Source of the DNA: Tethya wilhelma
Taxonomy: Eukaryota; Porifera; Demospongiae; Tethyida; Tethyidae
Assembly (NCBI GenBank): GCA_964030475.1
Contig: CAXIPT010000001.1
Span: 19,622,090 to 19,686,089 of the forward strand
Direction: 5' to 3'
Length of the DNA stretch: 64,000 bases
Of the stretch, positions 10,701-21,877 are shown piece after piece. How positions within the stretch are numbered: the stretch's first letter is position 1; every line of letters starts with the position of its first letter. Under the pieces are notes generated by a model. That model did no database searches. It was not told where the DNA came from and worked only from the letters and a program-made list of their open reading frames with translations. The position numbers and the translations under genes were made by a program.

Positions 10701-12210
10701 CAGTTTACTACATACAGCCATCGAAAAAGCTTGCAAAACCTGTCACACTTGAATTGGAACATTGCTGTTCTCTCAAGACAGAAGAAGACACAAAAGCTTT
10801 AGTGCCTATCTTTGCCCAGAGTTCTACGAGAGAACCTCCGTACACATTTGAGCCACTCAGTGGAGGAAAGTTTTCAGTGAATAGTAAATGGGGAACATTT
10901 GACGTGACCACATTTTCACTCTTTGGATTAAGCTGGTCTCCACAGCTCTTTGGAGGTGCTGCACAGGTACCATCTCCAAGGCAACCTTCTGCTTTGCCAA
11001 AAAAGCCGCCTGTACTCTACTCAGGGTGGATATACTTTCGTCCAATCAGTCATAGCTTTGAGTGGTTTTCTATCAAGCTAATTGTGATTCCAAGGATCGA
11101 GGAACACATAGAGGTTTGTTTATGATAGTGCACACATGTACAATGTCATGTGTAGACTTACTATAATGGTATTCATGACCATTGTTTAATCGATCTTATC
11201 TTGTATTGTTATTGCATGCCACATGTGCATACCATACACACACCACATGCACAGGCAGTGAAGCGAGAATACTCACAGAGGGGATGGATTGAAATGCTAG
11301 AAAACCAGAAGATTAGCTTTTTGGATGAAAGCAGTGTTCTTTCTCTAGACATTGGTGAGGCTGGCATTACCACTGATAATGGATGGTTGATTAAAGCACG
11401 TTGCCCACCTCCTGAGGTATAGTCATACTCTCAGTCTGAGTATCTGCTGTATGCCAAGTATATACAATAATGCATGCCCTTAAAATTAATTTGATTATGT
11501 AGATAAGTGAGGAAGATATTCTGGAATCTAAGCCAAAAGATTCAGACATTGCAAGTTGTGAGCTGTGTGCCAAATGGAATTGTCCGAGAGACAGCAGTAG
11601 TCCTTCTAGTGTTCAAGACTTGGATTGTGAAGTGAAAGTGAAAGGAATAGAAAAAATCGAAAGCTTTTTGATTACCATCAGTCCACAATGTATAGGTAAG
11701 TCTCACTCAGAGACTATAGTGTTCTTAATACTCTACATCTATAGCTGTGAAACTGAAACTGAAAATGAATTGTATTGTTATGCTTTCCATACAGAAAGCT
11801 TTTCTTCACCAAAATTGAGTACAGAAACACAAGAAGTTGAACCATCAGCATCTACTCCAGGTATAATATTCAATACTATATGGCTTGCATAGTATTGTGA
11901 TATTATAGAGAATTTCCCCATTTATCCAGCAAAAACTTTAGGTGAAGATGATTGGGCTGAAGTTTGCTTGTACTTGGACAAGCTAGAGATAAGCAAGGCA
12001 CGGATTCTTGGAGGACTTTTGGGTCTTAGTGCATTTACTCTTCACAACAAGCAATCTGTAGCAGATATAGTGTTGGCTTGGCTTAGAAAGGAAGATAAAG
12101 TATCAGATAAGTGCGGCAACTCCCTAACATGGGAGGTGCTGGTCAAGGCATTGAGAAGAATGAAACAAAATGGTATTGCCGATGAAATCAAAAGTGTTGA
12201 ACGTATTTGA
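7723..12210 (+). CDS. 2A-leader / death / Roc-COR / ZU5-UPA / death domain protein (Roco family)
   Basis: Six or more exons. Exon 1 (7723-8119) encodes a 132-residue leader with hydrophobic stretches (SWFMFCLAWISSW and CVLIALSYFKLLLL) that ends in the 2A motif GDIETNPGP. Exon 2 (8217-11113) follows in phase with DITQKELQ. It encodes a death domain (8225-8500); a Roc-type GTPase with P-loop GSAGNGKT (about 8570), switch DSGGQPQF (about 9010) and GTHRD (about 9255); a COR region (9490-10330); and a ZU5 domain (10560-10925). Exons 11255-11414, 11503-11694, about 11795-11860 and about 11928-12210 give a UPA-like segment (TDNGWLIKARCPPPE, DLDCEVKVKG) and a second death domain (WAEVCLYLDKLEISKARILGGLLGL). 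Roco proteins are dimeric GTPase scaffolds, and ZU5-UPA-death is the signalling end found in UNC5 and PIDD. A ~160-residue low-complexity insert lies between P-loop and switch II. Probably a cytosolic immune or death receptor-like scaffold, though ligand and pathway cannot be seen. Confidence 0.85.
8065..8118 (+). other. 2A-like ribosome-skipping (StopGo) peptide
   Basis: Leader residues 115-132 read YFKLLLLCCGDIETNPGP. This fits the 2A consensus D-[VI]-E-x-N-P-G-P after a hydrophobic helix. In known 2A peptides the ribosome fails to link the last Gly and Pro, releasing the upstream chain and continuing with Pro. Here the downstream product would begin PDITQKELQ. The exon ends one base after the Pro codon (donor at 8120), so the motif closes its exon exactly. 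If the intron is retained, the frame ends four residues later (GEVL stop). Confidence 0.85.
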
Positions 12211-12381
12211 TCTATATATTATAGACAAGTTCATTGCCGTTATAACTATTATTATTATAAATTTCTGTCTCATTGTAGAGTACGTATTGATTTTTGTATG
12301 TAGTAGATAATGCATCCACAGATTGTTGTAATAATTATTAAAGTATCAATGCATAATATTATGCACCCTCTGCTCTATAGC

Positions 12382-12462
12382 ATTTGGTAAAAGTCGTCCA
12401 ACTCACAAGCACGAATCAAAATTGAGCCGTTTCAAGTTTTCAAGTAAACGACCTTTTACCAC
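12382..12462. repeat. Small hairpin repeat (MITE-like)
   Basis: The ends ttggtaaaagtcgt and acgaccttttacca are near-perfect inverted repeats about 60 bp apart. The inner block caactcacaagcacga recurs at about 6159-6178, next to the ENPP start, so this is a dispersed element. Confidence 0.5.
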
Positions 12463-12643
12463 TTTAGGCGCAGAATTACTAAAGATGTAGAAATCCGCGC
12501 GGTCATGACCTCCCTGGTATGCAGGGTAGTTCCCAGGTAATGTCCCTATAGACACCCACACAAATATTTAATTTTGTCATTGTTTAGCAAATATTATAAA
12601 CACTGAATAATAATTGCATAAAACGGGAGATTTGCAGAGAGTA

Positions 12644-13016
12644 AAATAAGAGATTGCTCTCTTCAAAGGGATAGAGAAAATAAGAGATTGCTCTCTTCAG
12701 AGGGGGTACAGAAAATAAGAGATTGCTCTCTTCAGAGATGGTACATAAAATAAGAGATTGCTCTCTTCAGAGGGGGTACAGAAAATAAGAGATTGCTCTC
12801 TTCAGAGATGGTACATAAAGTAAGAGATTGCTCTCTTCAGAGGGGGTACAGAAAATAAGAGATTGCTCTCTTCAGAGATGGTACATAAAATAAGAGATTG
12901 CTCTCTTCAGAGGGGGTACAGAAAATAAGAGATTGCTCTCTTCAGAGATGGTACATAAAATAAGAGATTGCTCTCTTCAGAGGGGATACAGAAAATAAGA
13001 GATTGCTCTCTTCATA
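12644..13016. repeat. 35-bp hairpin minisatellite, 11 copies, 70-bp higher-order unit
   Basis: Eleven copies of a 35-bp unit containing aagagattgctctctt, itself a perfect 6-bp inverted repeat around TTGC. The spacer alternates between agagggggtacagaaaa and agagatggtacataaa, giving a 70-bp period. It lies between the convergent 3' ends of the Roco/ZU5 gene and the TRAF/death gene. Confidence 0.9.
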
Positions 13017-13115
13017 GGCATGGTAAAAACAACTAAAACAAGAAAATAGGCAGAAAAAACTTTATGAACTATTGAACTCAAAAATTATGTAGTGACAATA
13101 AGTCGTCAACAGAGT

Positions 13116-13743
13116 TTAGTATGAGGAAATTGGAATCTCAACCCTAAGGTTGAATTTAGCTTCAATAGCATACACAGCTTCATCAATCTTCTTCAAGACA
13201 CTGTCATCTGCCTTCACACAGAACCACCAGCGAAACTTACCAGTGGACTTGTTGGTCTTGCCTTTGCGACGGATGTCATCTTCATCCAAATGAATGCCAA
13301 AAAAGCTGAAACTTCCCCGGATTGTTTTAGCTGTGCATTCGCGGATGGCTCCCCAAACTTTTCTGATACCTTTCGTCACATTTCCCAAGAAGGTAGAAGT
13401 ACTACTTTCCTGACAAGGTTTGTCTTGATTTTCAGCTTGAGTTCGAATCTGATCAGCCAAGCATTTGTGACCAATTTCCTTGAGTGCTTTTGATAACTTT
13501 TCCAGTGATGCTTTTGGGTCATTGCTGAGCCAGTGATCAATCACCTCAGTCAATCTCCGTTCGTTTGATGAATGATCCAGCTCGATTCTCTTCAGAGTAC
13601 TGGTTTTGATTTCGAGTCGAAGACCAAGGCTGAAATAGTTTGTTACATCATCTAACTTGCTGACAATGTCTGAAACACAAAGCTGTTGCTTACTGGAAGC
13701 CTAAATAGAGAACAATCGCATTCTGATCAGTTCAGCACATCTA

Positions 13744-13774
<31 letters not shown>

Positions 13775-16700
13775 TGTGTGTACGTGCATGCATTTGTACC
13801 ACCTAATGAAATGTGAGTACTCAAAACTACACATTGATGATGTGTTGAATTGACACACAAATAGTTAACATGTGTGTCATTTGGTTGCAAATGTGTTAAA
13901 ACAACACACTTTTTTAATTTGAAACACCATTGTGGTGAAAATAACACACTTTAGCACTTTTGACACATGTGTAACACACTACACATGTGTTGAAATGACA
14001 CACCTGTTTTTACTGTGTATCAGCTTAATAATTATAGTTGATAAATTTTTGTAGTCTCTGCGAATTAAGTACCATAATTAAAATGAAAATTGCAAAATAG
14101 TGGGTGGGGCTGCATAATGCAGCGACGCTACAAGAATTATGAAATTAAATTGTAGTTTATGCGCTCATGTGTATTAAATTAATTATTATACTGTGGTCAA
14201 ATAATATTGACCATCAAACTACATACCGTATAGCGGGAAATTTCCGTGGGGTGCAAATTTTCGTTATTTTCGTGACTAACCCCTGAGTCACAAAATTTTC
14301 CCTCCCACGAAAATTTTTTTCTGAGGTCAAAGGTCACGATACTCGCCACGCGCACGCTGTCAAAGACTTCAGTTCTCTGTCTCTTGCCCGTCTTTTCAAG
14401 AAGTTTGCAGTCTAAATAGCTAGTATCTAGCTAGAATAGTATTCTACATGTATACCAAAGCAGATAAACTGTCACAAGACCTTCAAGCGCTGTAAGTTTG
14501 AGACACTTGAGTCACGAAAATTAAAACCACGAATATTTTCTTCTGAAGCTCGGTCTAGGCTTTTCACGAAAATTTTATACCCCCGAAAATTTCCCGCTAT
14601 ACGGTATCAAATTAAAATCTCCATTAATAATAATTATTTTTCAAGAGGTTACTTAAGTCAGTACAAGGACTTACTTCTTGCGTAAGTTTCCGACCAAGTG
14701 ATTGCTTCTTCATGAGTAGGCTGTGATACGTAGCTCTTCTTTTAGCATGTTCAGCCAATTTTTTTACATTTCCCTATTACAGTAACATGTGCATGTGTAT
14801 GACATGCAAGGTGTCATTACTACAGGCTCTAGTTAAGCTATGAAATGCTGAGAGAGAAGCACTTAATAATCCCTGGGACTCAGTTGTGAATCGAACATGG
14901 AAAACAAACTCACTTTGCAAACTGATAATTGGATAGCAGGATCATTGTGCAATAATTTTACTTACAATGAATGTGCATCCCTTTTCTTTAAATTCACATT
15001 GTCTTATAACATGATTGCACATGGTACGCATGTGTACAGTGAGCTGTATAGTAAACAAAAGGGTACGTTACACGTCGTAGTTATAATGGATCAACAAGAA
15101 ATTAAATCTAAAATTGGTAAAGGTCAATTCTACCTCTTTCCTTGGTAGTTTGTCTCCACAGCCATTGGGACAGAGTACAGGTACCAGTTGACAATCCGTC
15201 TTTGTATGTAACTGTATTCAAGAGACATGTATGAATGAATGCATGTTACTGCTAAGAGACTTATACCAATTATTAAACACTTTACCAGAAAAATGGTTTC
15301 ATATTCCTACGATAAGAATTTATTACTATACCAATAATACATAATTATACAGTCTACATTTATAATAATACCTCCAAATCAGATACTATTTCCTGACACC
15401 AACCGCATACTATTTCTGAAGTTTTGATGGTTTCCTACATGTATAAGGATAATTATTAGTCCATATAGAGTGAACTTCTGATTGCAGAAGATCCAAAGTG
15501 CCATGTACGTACTATAATCTTGTACGTACTATAATCTTCATTGTGTACAGTACTCCCATGCAAAAAAGATCAAGAAACATCTAGAGTTGGAAAGGGAGAT
15601 TTATTCAGTACCTGGACCACTTACTAGCTATAGATTGAATGGGTATGCAAAAATAACAATTGAAATTGGACACTGAGTATGCACCTATGTAATAATATTA
15701 TACATAAATTAATGATACTATAGCAGGACCCTGCAGGTCAGTATTATATTTGTGTCACCTTCAGAAAATTTAGTGTTGCACGAATAGGTACATAAGACTG
15801 CAGTGGAGTCAATTCTTTCTCATTTCCCTACGTGTGCATGCATGTGTATATGTAGAATAGGCAAAATTCATTGTGAAAACTGACATTAGGCATAATAAAG
15901 CTATAAGCACCAAATGTTACGCAATTCATAGTAATTTTTTTAATTACAGTAAGGGTGAATCCTAATCTGTTAAGACCACAGTCTCTTGCAGTGTGCTGGT
16001 TTCTTGCAGCCTGCAATTGAGCAACAATTCCTTCACAGTAGCTACCTCTAAAAGCCTGACTCAACGATTTAGTAGTAGTATAAGGGCACAAGGTACACAT
16101 GTGTCTTCTGAGCTGTAGCAATAAAAGGATGTAATGTGTTATGATCAAGAAAGTTTACTAATAGGTAGGTTAAAGAATCAGAAGAAAACTCTACACTGAG
16201 ATAAATGCCAAGTGTATAAATTTTAGTAACTTCACAACTTGACATCATTATATGATTATAAATAGGTCTTGAGACTAATTATCATGTACCTCTTTCCTTG
16301 GAAGTTTGACTCCACAGCCATTGGGACAGAGTACAGGTACCAGTTGACAATCTGTCTTTGTATGTAACTATAATTATGTTATTCAAGAGACATGTATGAA
16401 TGAATGCATGTTACTGCTACGAGACAGCTGGGACTACCAATTATTAAACACTTTACCAGAAAATATTCCTACGATATAAGACTATACTTATAATATACTA
16501 TATACAGTCTACATTCAGTGACTCTAATAATTATAATTAATAATACCTCCAAATTGGATACTATTTTCCAACACCAAATGCAAGTGCATAGTTCAGGTAT
16601 ACACTCACAAGTTTTGAAGTATTCCTGTAGGGATACAATATTACTAAGTACACTTATTAATTGTCATTAAACTTCTGATTGAAGATCAGCAGTATACTAT

Positions 16701-17314
16701 AATATGATACGTAATTTACATAATTCTATTGCAAAAAAAAGTCGTAATATCTCAATAAATTATTATTATTGCTGATGTTACTGAATAAGCTTCCAAATGA
16801 ATAGCCTCATGATCAGCAAGATTTTCCAAAAAAATAAAAATAATAACAATAAATTTAAAACTCATGCATGCCAGCGCAATGTTATGCCTTGACCGACCCA
16901 TAATGGTGGTAAGTGTACTACTGAGTATCTTACGTATGGTTCACTGTATTCAGCTGTCCATGCAGTAGTCAGGTTCTGGTCCACAACTATCCCAGGGATG
17001 TTATGATGCACAACCTGATCAGGTTCGCAGTACTGGAAATGATGGAGAAAATTCAAATGGCATACTCGGTCAAAATTTTTTCCGAAGAGATGATCATCAT
17101 GCAATCAGTTATTCAAGTTGCTTACATAAAAGTGCGGCGAAAGTTCATCTTGGCACTGATTGGCCATGGGCTTAGGAAAACTGTAAGGGTCACTGAACAA
17201 GAAAGAGAAGACAACTTGAAGTTGGGTTATTAGACTGGCCAGTGTTATAACATAATACAGATTTTCTATTCACCTGTCAAGAGTCTGGCGAGCCAGACTA
17301 TACTCAGCACCCAT
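13116..17314 (-). CDS. TRAF-type zinc-finger / death-domain protein
   Basis: About ten exons, nearly all phase 0. Start MGAEYSLARQTLD at 17314 (exon 17274-17314, phase 2) joins DPYSFPKPMANQ (17126-17192), then YCEPDQVVHHNIPG (about 16938-17029). Cys-rich exons follow: KTCECIPELCTCIWCW (about 16553-16635), TDCQLVPVLCPNGCGVKLPR (about 16292-16357), LRRHMCTLCPYTTTK (about 16045-16115), a second SEIVCGWCQEIV and TDCQLVPVLCPNGCGDKLPR pair (about 15372-15435 and 15137-15203), and a basic helix exon (HAKRRATYHSLLMKKQ, about 14672-14775). The last exon (13116-13699) carries a death domain (VTNYFSLGLRLEIKTSTLKRI) and an unrecognised tail with KFRWWFCVKADD. CxxxxxxCxxxC plus KxPRKE..H fits the TRAF zinc finger. 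No RING or MATH domain was found. Inferred to be an adaptor linking TRAF-like complexes to death-domain receptors. Exon joins rest on splice consensus and phase. Confidence 0.7.
13745..13782. repeat. (GT)n microsatellite
   Basis: GT run with a few GC steps in an intron of the TRAF/death gene. Confidence 0.95.
13830..14008. repeat. Array of imperfect TGTGTT-AA-ACACAC palindromic units
   Basis: At least five motifs of the form tgtgttgaatt-gacacac, tgtgttaaaacaacacac and tgtgttgaaatgacacac recur every 30-50 bases. Each is an imperfect inverted repeat with an AT centre. It is intronic and follows the GT run. Confidence 0.7.
14224..14608. repeat. MITE of the CCGTATAGCGGGAAATTT family, longest copy
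   Basis: Begins accgtatagcgggaaattt and ends aaatttcccgctatacggta: perfect terminal inverted repeats. The inner sequence is rich in cgaaaatt and cacgaaaa blocks. Related copies lie at 20438, 42860, 56498 and, degenerate, at 59886. It has no coding capacity. It sits in an intron of the TRAF/death gene. Confidence 0.85.
15130..16640 (-). repeat. Tandem duplication of a TRAF zinc-finger exon pair with introns
   Basis: The block at about 15130-15440 matches about 16285-16640, about 1.16 kb apart, not only over the TDCQLVPVLCPNGCG exon but through the flanking intron (caagagacatgtatgaatg). Intron similarity means the duplication is recent. The two exon-pair copies differ in the first finger: KTCECIPELCTCIWCW against SEIVCGWCQEIV. 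Confidence 0.8.
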
Positions 17315-17495
17315 TTTGCTGCTTGAAGTTCTTCTGAGCTTACAGACCGATTTATGTCTTCCCCGGCGAGTATTTTATATTTCGCGAGTTGCAACGCGAA
17401 AATATCATATAAGTAAGTTTCACGCACCGGAATTTCCGGTGGGAGTGAACTCATTGGATGCGCGTTAGTTAGAAGAATTCAGCCTTCGAAGCAAA
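17315..17495. promoter_or_regulatory. Putative bidirectional promoter (TRAF/death gene and DBT)
   Basis: 181 bp separate the two divergent start codons. The stretch is less AT-rich than its surroundings and has several CG dinucleotides (cccggcgag, gcgcgtt). The longer minus-strand frame across it (17266-17454) is probably 5' UTR. The role is inferred from position. Confidence 0.4.
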
Positions 17496-20400
17496 ATGAT
17501 TCGAGTTGTGAGCAGACAACTGGGACTGGTTGTTTGTCGCAGATGTCTCAGTGGTGTCAAGCAAAAATCACTCCTCACTCCTCAATCTTTTCTCACCAGA
17601 CCCTCAAGATCAACACAGGTAAATAGATTTTTGTTATTCAGTTAATATCTATGCTCAATCATTTAATTTATTATATAGATCTCCATTGTTGGTCCAAGAT
17701 ACAGTCCTACTCTGTACAGTTTTAGGAGCATATTTACTGGAAGAGGTATATATTACATTACATTCCTACCGTGTTGAAGTACATCTATTCTGTTCGTGTC
17801 ACTCCTCCCAGTGTCGTCGGGTGAGGTGGTGTCCTTCAAACTGCCTGATGTTGGAGAGGGCATTCAGACAGTGGAGATAAAAGAATGGTATGATAAAAAT
17901 AATGTGTGTGAAGGCTAGGAATGTTACTAACTACATATTATTATAAGCTTATTGGAAGGAAAGTATATAGCTATGTATGCTTACAGCTCACTGTATACAG
18001 TGCTTTTAACACAAACATGATCGTTGCATACACTATGTTTGCAAATAAAACAGTTAATCAGTACTTCCTCCTATCAGCCTTACATCATCATATTATTACC
18101 TCATCTTACATTGTAGGTTGGTGAAGCCTGGTGACAGAGTCTCATTGGGTGATGAAGTGTGTGAAGTTCAGAGCGACAAGGTAAGACAGACAGGCAAACA
18201 AACAAACAAATTTTATTAACAATCATTTCACTTTCATTTCCTCTCTCTCTCCAGTCGGCAGCCACTATTCACATCCCTTATGATGGTATTGTAAAAGAAC
18301 TACTCTACGAAGTTGATGACATCGCTACCAAGGGAAAGCCCCTTCTCACAATAGAGGTCGAAGGTGAATCAAGCAGCAGCGAAGGTTAGGAGTACTGTAG
18401 TTTACCAAATCTAATGGTTGTACTTCATATGTCTCTCTCTGAGATGAGCTTGATCTTTTTACATGGTCCTAGATGGACATTAGGTTTCTTTTCTTCACAT
18501 ATTTAGATCAAGGACACTCAACTGCTGATTGGTAATGACTTAAATCCTTAACAATTCTTTCTTTATGTGTGATCTTTCACAGCTTTGTCAGTAGAAGGGC
18601 CTCCTGCTCCCAGTGAGCCCTCAGTGGCAGCTGTAGACATCTTAGCAACACCAGCAGTCAGGAAGATGGCAGCTGAACAGAACATCGACCTCACCAGGGT
18701 TCAAGGGTCAGGCAAAGATGGCCGTGTACTGAAGGAGGACATTCTGGAGTACATTGAGAGACAGAGCTTGGATCATGTGACTCCTGAAGATACCCCCACC
18801 ACTACCAGAGTGCTGGCAACCCCTGCTGTTAGGGGGTTAGCGAAGGAGCGAGGGGTTAATTTGAATGAAGTTTCAGGGACTGGAGAAAGTGGGCGTGTGC
18901 TAAGAGAGGATGTATTGAGACACATTGAAGCTAAGAGTGAGTAAATTTTGAATCTCAAAATGTTCTCCATTTTTGGTTTTATGGGCTTTTTTATTCTTCC
19001 AGCTCCAGAGATAGCTGCACCACTCACACCCTCACCAGCTCCACCCCTCACACCCTCACAACATGATGAGGAGGTGCCGATTAAAGGATACCAAGCGGTC
19101 ATGGTCCGAACCATGACAGCATCAGGTATAGATGTCATAGATTTGGGGAGTGTTTTTTTTTTGTTTTTTTTTTTTAATGTTTGCAAACAAAGTCTGGCAG
19201 TGGGAACATATAATATTATTATAGCAAGTTACGGTATATTTCTAGCCATGTGACTATAGTAGGAAATGGATCACCTGACTTTTTTGTACATACGAGATAG
19301 CCACTTGCTGACTCAGCAATTTAAGCATATTCCATTCTCATACTTCCTTCAATGAATGTGTAAAGTACTCACTATTCCATACACTTCTTTCTCTATCTCA
19401 CCCCGAGCTGTGTATTTTTCTCATCTAAACAACACAACCACAGAAAGGTGTTCAACAAAACAGAAAACATAGACCTCAAAAACTTCATTCGTCTTCCTGT
19501 TTGCATACTCCACATAGCTGACAGGAGAATCCCTCAAGAATTTTCCATTGTCATACTTCCTTTAGAGTTCCTTTAGTTATTAAATGTGTCCATACACTTC
19601 TTTCTCTAACTCACCCCCTCAGGACAAATCCCCCAGTTTGGTTACTGTGACGAAATCGACATGTCTGAACTCGTCAAGCTCCGCTCAACTGTGAAAGATC
19701 AACTTCTCGAGAAAGGGATCCGTTTCACCTACATGCCAATCATCATGAAGGCAGTGTCCCTCTCTCTCCTGCGCTACCCCGTCCTCAATGCCACTGTGAA
19801 CGAGGACTGCTCTGTCATGACGTACAGGGCTGACCACAATATTGGTGTTGCCATGGATACGCCGAGGGGGCTGGTGGTGCCCAATGTGAAACAAGTGCAG
19901 GTTTGGAAATATTATAGTAAAATTACTGTTTGTCAATTTTAAGATCAATGGCTGTCCTAGTCTATCAAACTCAGTATATATGCAAAAGAATAATGCCAGG
20001 CATTATTCTTTTGCATATTATATTGAGAATTAAGAAGGCCCTTCTTAATTCTCAATATAATACTAATTTAAAGAGAAGGCTAACTCGATAGCTATTGGTC
20101 TTCCTTGAAACTCTGAATGCATTGGTTTAGTGACTGTCTAACTATACCTATCTGTCATTTTCTTTTCTCTTTGTTAGTTTGTAAACTCTGTTAACATGAT
20201 TTTTGTTGCACTGTCCCCAGAACAAGACTGTCTATGAGATAGCAGTGGACTTGAATCGTCTTCAGGAGGAGGGGTTAAAAGGTCACATACCCCCTGCTGA
20301 CATCCACGGGGGAACATTCTCCCTGTCCAATATCGGCATCGTAAGTTGATGTATGCATGTATGTATGCTAACATTGACAGCTCACTGTCATGCATGCATA

Positions 20401-21877
20401 TTCTGCACAAATCTATTGAGATCTAGCACATACAAATACCGTATAGCGGGAAATTTTCGTGGGGGAAAATTTTTGTGTTTTCGTTTTGAATAGAAATTCG
20501 TGGGGAAATTTTTCGTGGATTGCGTCTCAATGTTTGTGATGACCTCGTACCTTACAAATTTCGTGGGGGAAAAATTTCGCGGAAAGCTGCCAAACCACGA
20601 AATTCGCAAAAATTTTCCCCCATGATGAAAATTTCCCGCTATACGGTAGTCTAGCTTCGTACCCAGGCTCTTCCCTTTCTTACACTCTCCTCCCTTTCTA
20701 TGAGTGCAAGAGTCAAAGGGGAACAAGAGCCTAGGTAAAAGGCTACAGATAATCTGTATCAACTGTATTTTCTTTTGCTTGACTGTTTCTGTTTCATCTC
20801 CTTAGATCGGTGGGACCTACACACGACCGTTGCTTCTACCACCTGAAGTAGCCATTGGAGCTTTTGGGAAGATACATGTAAGAAGTTGAATGAATGTTTA
20901 TTGGCATTGTACATTAGCTGTGTTCCCAAGCCACACCCATAGCTTTTGTTGTTGCGTACACTATACACTAATGGTCCTAGAAATGAGACTACTATGTGTT
21001 TCTTGGCAGAGGAGGTACTACAGCTCCGTCTCATGCTGAGCTGGCATTTTTAACCTCACGTGATCATTTTAGTACTTAAGCTCCTAGTGTCATGCTGAGT
21101 TGGCACTTTGATAATTATCGTATATGGGTAATTCCAGGCCAAATCAACACAAAAAAATGAGCATCCTTACGGAATTCAACGAAACTTGAGGTACACATAC
21201 CTTACCACCAGTTATTATTCCACACCTGATTTGGGTGTCATATGTTGTATGGCTTCTGACTTATAAGCCACTGAAATTTGCCATTTTTGATCATTTCTTG
21301 CCGCTTAATAGCAAATAACTTTTTTTCTGATCGTTTCCAGCTACTGAGACTGGTACCATTGTACTCGGCATAAAATTTCGCTTCAAATGATATACTTGAA
21401 GTGGTGGTCATTCGGTAGCAGGTTAAAAGGTCGTCTTTTAAAGGCGTTACTAAAAAAAGACATCTTTTTTTCCCGCAATTTTTTTACAATGTTATCTGCA
21501 AAAATTGTTCCTTATTATGTATTGTGTATGTGCTCATTTGCACGTTACGTGACCATATGGGCAAAGTATTGAATGGATTACGTGCACTAAAAATACCAGC
21601 TCAGCATAACACATGGCTGTCGTACCTCGTCTGGTTTCTTGGGAGAGTTGCATTTAATAGTCACATGTATATCACACGATTGTCGTATGACCACACATCA
21701 TACACGCAGGTTTTGCCGAGATTTGACTCACTAGGACAAGTCAAACCAGCCCACATCATGGAGGTCAGTTGGTCTGCTGATCACAGGGTGATTGACGGAG
21801 CCACAGTGGCAAGGTTCTCAAACCTCTTCAAGTCTTACCTAGAGAATCCTTCCTCCATGTTGATGGACCTCAAGTAG
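17496..21877 (+). CDS. DBT: Branched-chain 2-oxoacid dehydrogenase E2 (dihydrolipoyl transacylase), with two E3-binding domains
   Basis: About ten exons. E2 passes branched acyl groups from E1 to CoA on a swinging lipoyl arm in mitochondria. The start [19 protein letters not shown] is a basic, hydroxylated presequence. The lipoyl domain ([21 protein letters not shown] ... EVQSDKSAATI) has the lipoyl Lys at about 18178-18180. Exon 18583-18939 encodes two E3-binding domains in tandem ([32 protein letters not shown] and [32 protein letters not shown]), where animal DBT normally has one. The catalytic domain follows: [13 protein letters not shown] (about 19084), [16 protein letters not shown] (19640), [17 protein letters not shown] (19840), FSLSNIGI (20319), [18 protein letters not shown] (20806) and [19 protein letters not shown] (21766), ending MDLK. 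HRVIDG holds the catalytic His. The sequence resembles DBT rather than the E2 of pyruvate or 2-oxoglutarate dehydrogenase. Confidence 0.93.
19978..20062. repeat. Two adjacent perfect palindromes in a DBT intron
   Basis: Palindrome 1 spans 19978-20018 (20-bp arms atatgcaaaagaataatgcc around a single A). Palindrome 2 spans 20016-20062 (23-bp arms ending gagaattaagaagg around a single C). They overlap by 3 bases and neither arm has a mismatch. Confidence 0.95.
20438..20648. repeat. MITE, CCGTATAGCGGGAAATTT family
   Basis: Ends taccgtatagcgggaaatttt and gaaaatttcccgctatacggta, with inner cgtgggggaaaattt blocks as in the other copies. It is intronic in DBT. Confidence 0.9.
20651..20747. repeat. 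Foldback repeat, TAGCCTCGTTCCCAGGCTC family
   Basis: tagcttcgtacccaggctcttccc pairs imperfectly with the end gggaacaagagcctaggtaaaaggcta. It directly follows the CCGTATAGCGGG MITE, the same order as at 42860-43257. Confidence 0.6.

Noticed and set aside
12644..13016. Regular 35-bp repeats as a CRISPR array
   Set aside because: Repeat and spacer are both conserved, alternating between two versions, and the window is clearly animal DNA. It is a minisatellite.
17266..17454. MSSLPPEIPV... frame as an N-terminal extension of the TRAF/death protein
   Set aside because: Its reading phase at the donor does not join the next exon. The inner ATG in another frame (MGAEYSLARQ) does.
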